DNA of 51,235 bases from Oscillospiraceae bacterium (GTDB lineage Bacteria > Bacillota > Clostridia > Oscillospirales > Acutalibacteraceae): positions 1-51,235 of the forward strand of contig JAITOD010000035.1 of NCBI GenBank assembly GCA_031290105.1, written 5' to 3'. Numbering within the stretch: position 1 is the stretch's first letter; each line of letters starts with the position of its first letter. Below the pieces are notes generated by a model that did not search any database, was not told where the DNA came from, and saw only the letters and a program-made list of their open reading frames with translations. Positions 10,102-19,014 of the stretch are shown in pieces. The position numbers and the translations under genes were made by a program.

Positions 10102-10136
10102 AAAAACGCCCCGTGCGTTTCGAGCTTCCGCGGGGC
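10102..10136 (-). terminator. Terminator of the LuxR-type regulator gene
   Basis: Minus-strand stem GCCCCG (10136-10131) with CGGGGC (10113-10108), followed by GTTTTTGG. It lies 7 bp after the stop codon of the regulator. Confidence 0.65.
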
Positions 10137-10142
10137 TTGCTG

Positions 10143-12707
10143 TTAATCGTTAATTGCCAAAAGCTTCCGTTCGGCGGCGATTCGGATTACGTCGGCAATG
10201 GTATTTGCACCCAGCTTATTGTATAGTGTGCTCTGCACCATCTTCACCGTGTTTTCAGAAAGCCCAAGGCAGGCGGCAATCTCACTGCGAGAAAGGCCCT
10301 GCGAGATATCTGTCAGCACTTCCCTTTCGCGGGCAGAAAGCTCAATCCCCTCCGCAATGCCGTTGGCGGACTTATATTGCGCCGCCGCGTATGCCTGCCG
10401 CTTGGCGTATGCCGCCGCCTTGCGGTTCAGTTCCTCCAGCAGCGCCCGCGGGATTGGACAGTCCGCTTCCTTCATTGCGGCGGAGGTCAGCGTGCGCATG
10501 TCGCGCCCAAGCTCCACAAACGGCATAAAAAGATGATTGGGCGCCGCGTCCGCATAGGCGTCATACAGCGTGCGGAAAGCCTCGGCACGGTCCTTCATCT
10601 GATAACGGCAGCACGCTTCCAGCAGCTTCATCTCAATGCGGCTGAAGATAACCGATTCGCGCCCCCTCTGCAGTGCCGCAAGCCCAACAACGTCTTGGTA
10701 CCGCCGCGTTTCAAAACGGTAACGCGCCTTGATTGTGTTGCCGAAATTCTCGATGAAGTTGACGTGGGCGTAGGTCTGGAATGCACTCTTCAGCCAGCCC
10801 GGCACCTGCTCCGGCAAATGCATTGCCAAAACATACCAGCCCACGGCGATATCATAGGTAATGTTGCGGTTAAAGTAGCTTTCCTCGTGCAGTTGTTCCC
10901 GCATGGACTCAATCGCCCACCGGATTTTGCCGGTGGCGCCCGCAGCAACGGCAATGCGCAGGAGGTAATACAGCGCCCGGTGCACCGCGTCAAGCTGTTT
11001 GTTCTCGCGGCATTTCCAATAGGCGGACAGCAGGGAGCTCTCTGCCTGCTTGAGTTGACCCTGAAAGAAGAGCAGCTCTCCCCGCAGGAGAATCTCCCTG
11101 CCGTGCAAACGGTTGTTGCCCGGGTATGACATCGCCGATACGGCCCGGTCCATTGCGGCGATGTATTCCTCCGGCGCGCCGGCGCGGTTTGCCCCCGCAA
11201 AGCTAGCCCAACTGCCCACCATAAGCGTTGCGTTTGAGCCTGTGAACTCAAACGGGTATTTTTCAAAATATGCGTTTTGGCGGGCGTAATATTGGTCAAA
11301 GTCATAGATATGGTCGCTTGTGCAAAGCAATTCGCGGGCAATAGCCAGCCCTCCGGCAACCTTCGCCAAGCCTCGGTACTTTCTCGGGGAATCATCCCAG
11401 GTGAGCATTGTTTTTTCAAATTTGCAGCCAATAAGGAACGCTTCTTCATGAAACCCCATGCACATCAGCAGCTGCATCTGCAGCTCCGCAAGCAAGGGGG
11501 TCTTTTCCAGCAGCTCAGGCGGCGCGTTTTCCAGCTTATCCGCAATATATTTTGCAACGTCAGGCGGCATCTGCCAATTTATGCCGCGCGCAATTTGCAT
11601 AATTCTGTTGTAATCCCCCAGCTTTTCGTAGTAATCAACCGCGTCAGTTTTGAAGCTGTTGCTCTCGCACCACTCTGCGGCAGTGCGCCATATTGCGCGC
11701 TTTTCATCATCGCCGAGCATGACCTGCTTTTCCCGCAGAAAATCCAAGAGGATATGATGGAAGCGGAACGCGTTGGAAAATCGGTCATAGCGGATGAAGG
11801 CATTCAGTTGTTCAAATTCCTCCATAAGCCGCGTATCGCCGGCGATGTCCTCAACCAAATCCGCCGCCTTGTGGTTCACCAGCGACAGGCAGACCAAAAA
11901 GCGCTGTAAGCGCTCTGAAAGGCTCTGAAACAATTCTGATTCAATGATGCGAAAAACGTTGTCCTTCATAACTTGGCGGACATAGCCCTCGTGGACGTTC
12001 GGTGTGCGCTGCAGCAGGTGCCCCACAAGATTGACCGCAAACGCCCAACCCTCCGTGTCCTCCATCACATTGTGGAGAATATCGGCCGAAATAGGTATTT
12101 TTAGGCTGCGGAAATACTCAGCGGTTTCTTCTTCGGTGAAGTTCAGGTCCTCTTCCCTCACCCAAGCCACCTTATCTTTTGAGAGCATACCGGCAGTATA
12201 AAAACGCGGTTCCCGCCGCGTGATAAGCACCCCCTTCACTTTTGGCGGCAAAAACTTCACCGCAAACTCAAAGAACATCAGCAGCGCTTCATCGCTGATT
12301 AAATGGAAATCGTCAAACACGGCAATATATTGGTGCCCCGGAACAAATATCTTGTTTACACAGGCAAGCAGGTTTTTGAAGTTCTCTTCATTCCCCGGGA
12401 AGCCCGCTTCCCTGAGCATATCGGCATATTCACCGCTGATTTTGGAGACCACATTGAGGTAGTTTTCCCACAAACGGGTTGGCAGGTTATCCAATATGCC
12501 AAGCTGAATCCACGTGACAAACGCCCCGTAGTTCTGCAAAAAAGAATACACCGCGCGTGTTTTGCCGTATCCCGCCCCTGCGCAGACAATAACCAATTTC
12601 TTCTTCATTGCTTCCTTCAAGATTGCGTCTATACGGCTGCGCCTCATGAGCGTACTGTTTTTCTCAAACAGTGACGGATCGTTGCTCTTAAAATCCGCCG
12701 TTTGCAT
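10143..12707 (-). CDS. Large ATP-binding LuxR-family transcriptional regulator, MalT-like
   Basis: Cytosolic regulator of 854 residues with the STAND/LAL layout: Walker A AGAGYGKT at residues 43-50, a Walker B-like IAVFDDFHLI, the arginine-sensor region GVLITRREPRF, winged-helix and long TPR-like helical segments, and a C-terminal LuxR helix-turn-helix (LSAREREVLTDISQGLSRSEIA, residues about 790-854, in two parts). Such proteins bind a small inducer through the helical repeats and activate target promoters in an ATP-dependent way; the inducer cannot be read here. The ATG at 12707 follows GGGGGAA; the upstream in-frame start at 12728 lacks a site. It is divergent from the DUF6514-like gene, with a strong promoter and a leader of about 100 bases. 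Confidence 0.88.
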   Translation of the reverse strand: MQTADFKSNDPSLFEKNSTLMRRSRIDAILKEAMKKKLVIVCAGAGYGKTRAVYSFLQNYGAFVTWIQLGILDNLPTRLWENYLNVVSKISGEYADMLREAGFPGNEENFKNLLACVNKIFVPGHQYIAVFDDFHLISDEALLMFFEFAVKFLPPKVKGVLITRREPRFYTAGMLSKDKVAWVREEDLNFTEEETAEYFRSLKIPISADILHNVMEDTEGWAFAVNLVGHLLQRTPNVHEGYVRQVMKDNVFRIIESELFQSLSERLQRFLVCLSLVNHKAADLVEDIAGDTRLMEEFEQLNAFIRYDRFSNAFRFHHILLDFLREKQVMLGDDEKRAIWRTAAEWCESNSFKTDAVDYYEKLGDYNRIMQIARGINWQMPPDVAKYIADKLENAPPELLEKTPLLAELQMQLLMCMGFHEEAFLIGCKFEKTMLTWDDSPRKYRGLAKVAGGLAIARELLCTSDHIYDFDQYYARQNAYFEKYPFEFTGSNATLMVGSWASFAGANRAGAPEEYIAAMDRAVSAMSYPGNNRLHGREILLRGELLFFQGQLKQAESSLLSAYWKCRENKQLDAVHRALYYLLRIAVAAGATGKIRWAIESMREQLHEESYFNRNITYDIAVGWYVLAMHLPEQVPGWLKSAFQTYAHVNFIENFGNTIKARYRFETRRYQDVVGLAALQRGRESVIFSRIEMKLLEACCRYQMKDRAEAFRTLYDAYADAAPNHLFMPFVELGRDMRTLTSAAMKEADCPIPRALLEELNRKAAAYAKRQAYAAAQYKSANGIAEGIELSAREREVLTDISQGLSRSEIAACLGLSENTVKMVQSTLYNKLGANTIADVIRIAAERKLLAIND

Positions 12708-12814
12708 AGTTATTCCCCCAAAAATCAATCGTGATTAAACCAAAATCACACCCAAAGGGGCAACATAACGCCGCCCCCACGGGTAAAATTGTTTTTTAAT
12801 CAGTGTCTGCTGTT

Positions 12815-12844
12815 ATTATACACCTTTTGGGCTAAAAAAGTCAA
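12815..12844 (-). promoter_or_regulatory. Strong sigma-A promoter of the LuxR-type regulator
   Basis: Minus strand: TTGACT (12844-12839), 18-bp spacer, TATAAT (12820-12815). Transcription would start about 100 bases before the ATG, which leaves a leader with short inverted repeats such as TGATT/AATCA at about 12730-12750. Confidence 0.7.
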
Positions 12845-12856
12845 CCGGGGGGTGTT

Positions 12857-12886
12857 TTGTGCAAAAACGATGCTGTATAATATAAT
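12857..12886 (+). promoter_or_regulatory. Promoter of the DUF6514-like gene
   Basis: TTGTGC (12857-12862), 18 bp, TATAAT (12881-12886); a second TATAAT overlaps at 12876-12881. It lies back-to-back with the regulator promoter, with 12 bp between the two -35 boxes, so one protein could control both. Confidence 0.5.
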
Positions 12887-12917
12887 CATCCCAAAACACA
12901 GCGAGGAGAGCCGCGAT

Positions 12918-13160
12918 ATGTCCGACACAAAAAACACAAGCGCCCAATGGAACTATTGTGTAATCGATGAAATGCGTTACCACCAAGACGTTGGAAACTA
13001 CAGAACCTATGGTCTGCTGCTTAATGAGGGGCACGGAAGTGTATGTCTGCAGGACATCTCGGTGCAGCGCGCTTTTGTGGAGAGAATGGCGGAAACATTT
13101 AACCGGCTGCAGCTTGCGCCGGTTCATCTGCACGACGCGGTGGAAAATCTGCTGCCATAG
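12918..13160 (+). CDS. Small conserved protein, DUF6514-like
   Basis: An 80-residue cytosolic protein without signal or membrane segment. The pattern (a YRTYGLLL strand, then GSVCLQDISVQRAFVERM, then LAPVHLHDAVENLLP) matches my recollection of the small DUF6514 family of Clostridia, whose function is unknown. The ATG at 12918 has GAGGAG 9 bp upstream; the longer in-frame start at 12789 lies before the promoter and is rejected. It is convergent with polC and divergent from the MalT-like regulator. Confidence 0.65.
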   Translation: MSDTKNTSAQWNYCVIDEMRYHQDVGNYRTYGLLLNEGHGSVCLQDISVQRAFVERMAETFNRLQLAPVHLHDAVENLLP

Positions 13161-13195
13161 CTTGCCCAAGTTAGGCGTGCGCGCCGTGCGCAGCG

Positions 13196-16100
13196 CTAAA
13201 ACAAGCTCAGCTGGTCCGCCTCCGGCATACCCTCAAACGCACCGGCAGTGCGCAGCGCGTCCATAACGGCAACGCTGACGCGCGAGGAATTGCGAAAATC
13301 CTCCACGGAGATGAACTCTCCGCGCACCGTTTCCCGTGCCGTCGCGCAGCCCTTTGCCGCCTGCGCGCCGACTTTGTCCAGCGCGGAGAACGGTATGCGG
13401 ATTTTGCCATCCTCAAGCGTGTATTTCTCCGCCGCAGAACGGTAAAGATCAACAGGCAAAAGCCCGATACCCCGCAGCAGCATCTCGTTTACAATTTGCA
13501 GGATATCAAAGCTTTCCGTTTCTTTGGGCGTGGATTCCTTCCGCAGAACCTTGCCGTCAAGCTCCTTGAGCCGCGCAGCAACCGCGCTCTGCCCGCGCAT
13601 CAGCACATCAGCTTCCAGCGCGCCGCCCTTCACGGTAAGGCAGACGGCATAGTATTCCAGCGGATGATACAGCTTATACCACGCCAACCGCAGCGCCGCA
13701 ATCACATAAGCCGCCGCGTGCGCCTTTGGGAACATATACTTGATTTTGCGGCAGGAATCGATATACCACTCCGGCAGATCAATCGCCTCCATCGCCGCAA
13801 CGTGCTCAGGCGTAAGCAGCGCTTTTGCCTTGCCCTTGCGGACTATCTCCGTGATCTCAAACGCCATGCCGGACTCCATGCCCTTTTGCATTAGCGTGAG
13901 CATGATGTTATCGCGCAGACCAATAACGTCCGAGATTGTGCATTCGCCGCTGTCTATCAGCTCCTTTGCGTTGCCGTGCCAAACGTCCGTGCCGTGAGAG
14001 AGCCCGGAGATTTGGAGCAAATCCGCAAAGCAGGTTGGTTTTGCGTCAATCAGCATTTGGATTGTGTTGCGTGTGCCCATTTCCGGTATTGAGAGCGTCC
14101 CCGTGTTGACGCCCAGCTGCGCGGCTGTGATTCCAAGCGGCTCCGGGGATTGAAAGAGCGCGTAGAGCTGCCTGTCAGTTATGTCCGCTTGAGTGACAGA
14201 AATTCCCGTTAATTCCTCAAGCTGCTTGTAGATTGTTGGTACGTCGTGCCCCAGAATATCCAGCTTTAGGAGGGTATCGTGGAGCATGGTTTTGAAGTCA
14301 AACTGAGTCGTCATCATGTCGCGCTCAGTTTTGTCGGCGGGATATTGCACAGGCGTGAAGTCCTCCACGTCCATGTTCTCCGGAACGACAACCATGCCGC
14401 CCGGGTGCTGACCGGTGGTGCTCTTAACGCCAACGCATCCGCGCACAAGGCGGTCAATCTCCGCCCGGCGCACGGTATCGCCGCGCCCGCTGCTCTCAAG
14501 GAATTTTTTCACAAAGCCGAACGCTTTTTTATCCTGCAAAACCTGAATTGTGCCGGCTTTATAGCAGTTCTGCTTACCAAAAAGCTCCTCGGTGTATCGG
14601 TGAACATCTCCTTGAATAACGCCTGAAAAGTTCAGGTCAATATCAGGCTGTTTTTCGGCGTTGAAGCCAAGGAAGGTCTCGAAGGGAATGTCGTGCCCGT
14701 CGCGGAGCATAGCCGTGCTGCAGTGCGGGCAGTCCCTTGCGGGCAGGTCAAAGCCGGAGCCGACAGAGCCGTCTGTGATGAACTGGCTGTGGCGGCAATT
14801 GGGGCAAAGGTAGTGCGGCGGCAACGGGTTGACCTCCGATATCCCCGACAAGCTCGCCACAATTGAGCTGCCCACAGAGCCGCGTGAGCCAACCTCATAG
14901 CCCCTGCTGTGCGAGAATTCAACCAGCTTTTGCGCCGTTATATACATGACCGCAAAGCCGTTTTCGATTATGGGCACAAGCTCGCGCTCAAGGCGTTTTT
15001 CAACGATTTCGGGCAGCGGGTCGCCGTAGAGTTCGCGGGCACGTTTTGCGCAGACCTGCCGCAGATCCTCTGCAGCCCCGGGTATTTCCGGTGCAAAGGT
15101 GCCCTCGGGGATCGGCAGGAGATCCTCACAAGAATCCGCAATTGCGTTGGGATTCGTCACGACCGCCGCATAGGCTGTTTCCTCACCCAAGTAAGCGAAC
15201 TCCTCAAGCATTTCGTCCGTAGTTTTGAAAAAAAGCGGCGCCTGGTATGATGCGTCGTCATAGCTTTGCCCTGCTTGCAGAATCTCGCGGAAAATGCTGT
15301 CGCGCTCGTCCAGAAAGTGCACGTCGCCCGTGGCAACAAGCGGTTTGCCAAGCTCCTGCGCAATGCTTGCCAGCGTGCGGTTAATCTCGCGCAGCGGCTC
15401 ATCGCCGTCCAGCCGCGGCGGGTGAACAACGCCGTCGCGGGTCTTATATTCGCGCGTCATGAAGGCGTTGTTGCCCAGCGGCATTATCTCAATGTAATCA
15501 TAAAACGCGGCGATATCCAGCAGCTCTTCATGGCTTTTGCCGTCCAGCACAGCGCGGTAAAGCTCGCCCGCCTCACACGCGGAGCCGATAATCAGCCCAT
15601 CGCGGAAGCGTTCAAGCTCAGCGCGCGGCATACGCGGCTTGCGGTAAAAATAATCCATGTTGGATTTGGAGATGAGCCGATAGAGATTCTTCAGCCCCGC
15701 GCGCGTTTTCGCCAGGACTATTATATGGTATGATTTGGCTTTTTTGACTTCAGCAATATACTGATCGTTGCTACCTGGAGGGGGGGCACCCTCAGGGTCA
15801 TGCGGGCACTGCCCGTCTACGTAGTAGCCCTCGCAGCCATAGACGATTTTTACTCCGTATTCCTCCCCCGCCTTAGCCGCCTCCGGGAACGCCTGCACCA
15901 CTCCGTGGTCAGTTATCGCCACAGATTTGTGCCCCCAATAGGCGGCACGCTCAACCAGCTTTGCCGCAGAGGATACGCCGTCCATCGCGCTGATTTTTGT
16001 GTGCAGGTGCAACTCAACGCGCTTTTCGGGGGCGGTGTCCGCGCGGTGGGCATAATCTGCCGTCACAATGGAATCCGGCGTGAACACGTTTTGCTTCAGG

Positions 16101-16792
16101 TATTCGTCATATGCCCAGCCGCCCGCAAGCAGCACAAAGCTGCCCTCGCGCAGGTGCTTCTCAAAGCCCTCGCACTGCTTGACGGTTTTGAATAGGCGCA
16201 CGGGCAGGCTGTCTGTGTAGTCCGTCACGTTGAAGCTGATTATGCGCCGCGTGCCGCTCTTGGTGTTCTTGCACTCAAGCTTGAATATCTCGCCCCAAAT
16301 CACCGCGAATTCGCGCGGGCGGGTCAGCTCCGCGGTTGGGATTGGCGTTTGCGTGATTGTTTCGCCCAGCACAAGCCTTGGGTTGCGCAGGCACTCCGGC
16401 AAGACGTTCGGCTTGACTGCTTCTTTTTGTGCGCCGAGCTTCTTTTTTTGCGGAGACTCAGATTTTTTTGCGGCGGACTTATTGGACTTCCCGGCCGCGT
16501 TGGGCTCTGATGAAGCATACTCGGCTGACGGCTCTTCTTGTTGCGGAATCTGCTCCGGCACGTCAGGCACATCAACAATAAACGAGAACGCGCTCAGCAT
16601 CAACGCCGCCATTAGCTCCGCCTTGACCTGCTGCAAAACGGCGGATGATGGGCGCACGGGAAACACGGCACGCAGGGTCAGCGACCGCGCGGATCTATCC
16701 AGTACGCAATCAACAACAACGCCCGCAGATAGCTCCGCCGCAGTGTTTGGCTGAAGATATTGCCCCAAGGTTTCCAAAATAGGTTTATGCAA
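13196..16792 (-). CDS. polC: DNA polymerase III alpha subunit, PolC type, lacking the exonuclease domain
   Basis: Replicative polymerase of low-GC Gram-positives, 1198 residues against about 1430 in Bacillus. N-terminal domain, then an OB domain (about 160-255), the first PHP half (VELHLHTKISAMDG, near 262), TDHGVVQAFPEA, VYGCEGYYV (about 320), then the second PHP half from SYHIIVLAKT (about 357). The roughly 190-residue DEDD exonuclease normally inserted between the halves is replaced by about 25 Pro/Gly/Asp-rich residues. Zinc cysteines are at about 666, 669, 691 and 694; the catalytic PDIDLNFSG is at about 719; HHH/Pol3 C-terminal parts follow. TTG at 16792 has AAGGAG with 10-bp spacing; TTG at 16801 lies only 1 bp from the same site. 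It overlaps ispG. Confidence 0.92.
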   Translation of the reverse strand: MHKPILETLGQYLQPNTAAELSAGVVVDCVLDRSARSLTLRAVFPVRPSSAVLQQVKAELMAALMLSAFSFIVDVPDVPEQIPQQEEPSAEYASSEPNAAGKSNKSAAKKSESPQKKKLGAQKEAVKPNVLPECLRNPRLVLGETITQTPIPTAELTRPREFAVIWGEIFKLECKNTKSGTRRIISFNVTDYTDSLPVRLFKTVKQCEGFEKHLREGSFVLLAGGWAYDEYLKQNVFTPDSIVTADYAHRADTAPEKRVELHLHTKISAMDGVSSAAKLVERAAYWGHKSVAITDHGVVQAFPEAAKAGEEYGVKIVYGCEGYYVDGQCPHDPEGAPPPGSNDQYIAEVKKAKSYHIIVLAKTRAGLKNLYRLISKSNMDYFYRKPRMPRAELERFRDGLIIGSACEAGELYRAVLDGKSHEELLDIAAFYDYIEIMPLGNNAFMTREYKTRDGVVHPPRLDGDEPLREINRTLASIAQELGKPLVATGDVHFLDERDSIFREILQAGQSYDDASYQAPLFFKTTDEMLEEFAYLGEETAYAAVVTNPNAIADSCEDLLPIPEGTFAPEIPGAAEDLRQVCAKRARELYGDPLPEIVEKRLERELVPIIENGFAVMYITAQKLVEFSHSRGYEVGSRGSVGSSIVASLSGISEVNPLPPHYLCPNCRHSQFITDGSVGSGFDLPARDCPHCSTAMLRDGHDIPFETFLGFNAEKQPDIDLNFSGVIQGDVHRYTEELFGKQNCYKAGTIQVLQDKKAFGFVKKFLESSGRGDTVRRAEIDRLVRGCVGVKSTTGQHPGGMVVVPENMDVEDFTPVQYPADKTERDMMTTQFDFKTMLHDTLLKLDILGHDVPTIYKQLEELTGISVTQADITDRQLYALFQSPEPLGITAAQLGVNTGTLSIPEMGTRNTIQMLIDAKPTCFADLLQISGLSHGTDVWHGNAKELIDSGECTISDVIGLRDNIMLTLMQKGMESGMAFEITEIVRKGKAKALLTPEHVAAMEAIDLPEWYIDSCRKIKYMFPKAHAAAYVIAALRLAWYKLYHPLEYYAVCLTVKGGALEADVLMRGQSAVAARLKELDGKVLRKESTPKETESFDILQIVNEMLLRGIGLLPVDLYRSAAEKYTLEDGKIRIPFSALDKVGAQAAKGCATARETVRGEFISVEDFRNSSRVSVAVMDALRTAGAFEGMPEADQLSLF

Positions 16793-17855
16793 TTTTGTCA
16801 ATCTCCTTCAAAAGTTCGTCGAGCGCGGATTCCTCCGGCACCTTGCGCAGGATTTTTCCCTTGGCAAAAAGCAGCGCACAGCCGTCGCCCCCCGCAAGCC
16901 CCACGTCGGCGTGACGCGCCTCTCCCGGACCGTTGACCGCGCAGCCCATCACCGCCACGGTTATAGGCTTTGTGCAGCCCTCGAGTGCCGATTCCACGCG
17001 CTGTGCCAGACCGATCAGGTCAATTTTCGTGCGTCCGCATGTGGGGCAGGAGATAAGCTGCGGTCCGTCTCGGCGCAAGCCCAATGCCCGCAAAATATCA
17101 GTCGCCGCGCGGATTTCCGTCTCCGGGTCATCCGTGAGCGAAACGCGGACGGTGTCGCCAATGCCGTCGAGCAGCAACGCGCCAATCCCCGCCGCGGATT
17201 TGATTAACCCCAACCGCGCCGTACCCGCCTCCGTCACGCCTAAATGCAGCGGATAATCACACTGCGCCGCGCAAAGACGGTAAGCGGCAACCATGGTATG
17301 CACGTCCGACGCCTTGAGTGAGAGGACGATATCGCCGAAACCGCAGTCCTCAAGCAGCCGCGCGTGGGAAAGCGCGCTTGCCGCCAGCGCTTCGGGGCAG
17401 GGCGCGCCGTATCGCGCCAAAATCTCCTTTTCAAGTGACCCTGCGTTTACTCCAACGCGAATCGGAACGCCCCTTGCCCGGCACGCCGCCGCAACAGCTT
17501 TCACCCGCTCCTGCCCGCCTATATTACCGGGGTTCAGGCGGATTTTGTCCGCACCGGCGGCGACCGCCTCCAACGCAATGCGCCAATCGAAGTGGATATC
17601 CGCCACAATGGGGATAGACACGGCCTGTTTCAGCGCGAAAATGAGTTTTGCGTCCTCGCGCGTGGGGACTGCTGCGCGGAGGATTTGGCAACCGGCGGCT
17701 TCCAGACGCTTAGCCCCCGCAACGTTGCCGGCAATATCGCCGGACGGTACGCTCAGCATAGACTGAACGCTGATTGCCGCGCCGCCGCCGATTTGCACGC
17801 CGCCCGCGCGGACTGCACGACTGACGCGCCTTGATGGCATTGCTTTATAATCCAT
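16785..17855 (-). CDS. ispG: 4-hydroxy-3-methylbut-2-enyl diphosphate synthase (flavodoxin/ferredoxin)
   Basis: Iron-sulfur enzyme of the MEP pathway that converts MEcPP to HMBPP. About 356 residues with a TIM-barrel N-domain (VQSMLSVPSGDI, VPIVADIHFDWR-like, DKIRLNPGNIGG) and the C-terminal cluster domain with cysteines in ISCPTCGRT and in MGCAVNGPGEA. The ATG at 17855 is preferred because AGGA lies 5 bp upstream; the ATG at 17867 has no such site. It overlaps polC by 8 bp at its 3' end and follows rseP in the conserved order dxr-rseP-ispG-polC of Firmicutes. Confidence 0.94.
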   Translation of the reverse strand: MDYKAMPSRRVSRAVRAGGVQIGGGAAISVQSMLSVPSGDIAGNVAGAKRLEAAGCQILRAAVPTREDAKLIFALKQAVSIPIVADIHFDWRIALEAVAAGADKIRLNPGNIGGQERVKAVAAACRARGVPIRVGVNAGSLEKEILARYGAPCPEALAASALSHARLLEDCGFGDIVLSLKASDVHTMVAAYRLCAAQCDYPLHLGVTEAGTARLGLIKSAAGIGALLLDGIGDTVRVSLTDDPETEIRAATDILRALGLRRDGPQLISCPTCGRTKIDLIGLAQRVESALEGCTKPITVAVMGCAVNGPGEARHADVGLAGGDGCALLFAKGKILRKVPEESALDELLKEIDKIA

Positions 17856-17928
17856 AGGGATCCTCATAATATGTAGGGGTGGGATGAAGCCGCCCGTCTT
17901 TTTTTTGCGAACAAAGTCCCCAAGCGAT

Positions 17929-19011
17929 TCATCGCTGTATGAGCTTCATGATATCGCCAAAGGACACCACCACCATGAACCCCAGCAGCGCAACCAACCC
18001 CGCCGCATGCACCCAGCCTTCATATTTTTGCGGGATTTTTTTTGGCGAAATCCAGTTAATCAGCAGGAAAAACAGCCGTCCGCCGTCCAGCGCGGGCAGT
18101 GGCAGCAGGTTCATTATGCCGATGTTGATTGTGATGAGCGCCAAAATTGTCAGCAGCATCGTCAGATCAATCCGCCCTGTGTCGGGGTCAACCTGCGTTT
18201 GGCTCGCCACGTCGGCAATGGTGCCGGCAATGCCGATTGGTCCGGACATATCGGAAAGATGGAAGTGCCCTGTCACCAAATCGAACAGGCTCAAATAGGT
18301 CATTTGCACCAAGGACGCGCTCTGGCGGAAGGTCCCCTCCGCAACCAGTTTTGGCGTAATGTTCTCTCGTTTGATTTTTCCTACCCAAAAATCATAGTGG
18401 ATGGAGGGATGCCCGTCTTCCTCGGTAACGGGGAGTTTGACGCCGTTTATTGCAACCTTTTCACCGCCGCGCTTGACCACAAAGTCATATTGCCCGCTGG
18501 ATTCCCGCGCCATCAGAAAACCGATATCGTTGACGCTGAAAACCGGCTTTCCGTTGATTTTGGTGATAAGGTCGCCCTCGCGCAGCCCCGCCTCATAGCT
18601 TTGCGCGTCTTGGGTAAACTCCACCACTTGACGGCTGCCGATGCTGTCGCCGATCGTGAGCATAACGCACACCACAATCAACCCCAGCAGCAAGTTCATT
18701 ATCGCGCCGGCCGCAAGAATAATCATGCGCTGCCATGCGGGTTTTTTGTTGAACGCACGCTCGTCGTCGCTCTCTTCGTCCTCGCCCTCCATCATCACAA
18801 AACCGCCGATTGGAAACAGCCGCAGGGAATACTCCGTTTCGCCCTTGCCCCATTTGAGAATACGCGGTCCCATACCCAGCGCAAACTTATGCACCTTGAC
18901 CTTGAAGAGCTTTGCCGTCAAAAAATGCCCGCACTCGTGCACCATGACTATTAACCCGAAAAACAGCACTGCCAGTGCAATCGGCCATGCTTTGCTGAAA
19001 ATCTCCGCCAT
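17929..19011 (-). CDS. rseP: RIP-type zinc metalloprotease RseP/RasP
   Basis: Membrane site-2 protease, 360 residues, that cuts transmembrane anti-sigma factors and signal-peptide remnants. The zinc motif HECGH is at residues 25-29 in the first membrane helix; a PDZ domain (EAGLREGDLITKINGKPV) lies in the middle; the second metal site MNLLPLPALDGGR lies in the C-terminal membrane part with the last helix VALLGFMVVV. It starts 3 bp after dxr stops. An acidic cytoplasmic loop, EGEDEESDDE, follows the first conserved block. Confidence 0.93.
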   Translation of the reverse strand: MAEIFSKAWPIALAVLFFGLIVMVHECGHFLTAKLFKVKVHKFALGMGPRILKWGKGETEYSLRLFPIGGFVMMEGEDEESDDERAFNKKPAWQRMIILAAGAIMNLLLGLIVVCVMLTIGDSIGSRQVVEFTQDAQSYEAGLREGDLITKINGKPVFSVNDIGFLMARESSGQYDFVVKRGGEKVAINGVKLPVTEEDGHPSIHYDFWVGKIKRENITPKLVAEGTFRQSASLVQMTYLSLFDLVTGHFHLSDMSGPIGIAGTIADVASQTQVDPDTGRIDLTMLLTILALITINIGIMNLLPLPALDGGRLFFLLINWISPKKIPQKYEGWVHAAGLVALLGFMVVVSFGDIMKLIQR

Positions 19012-19014
19012 CGT

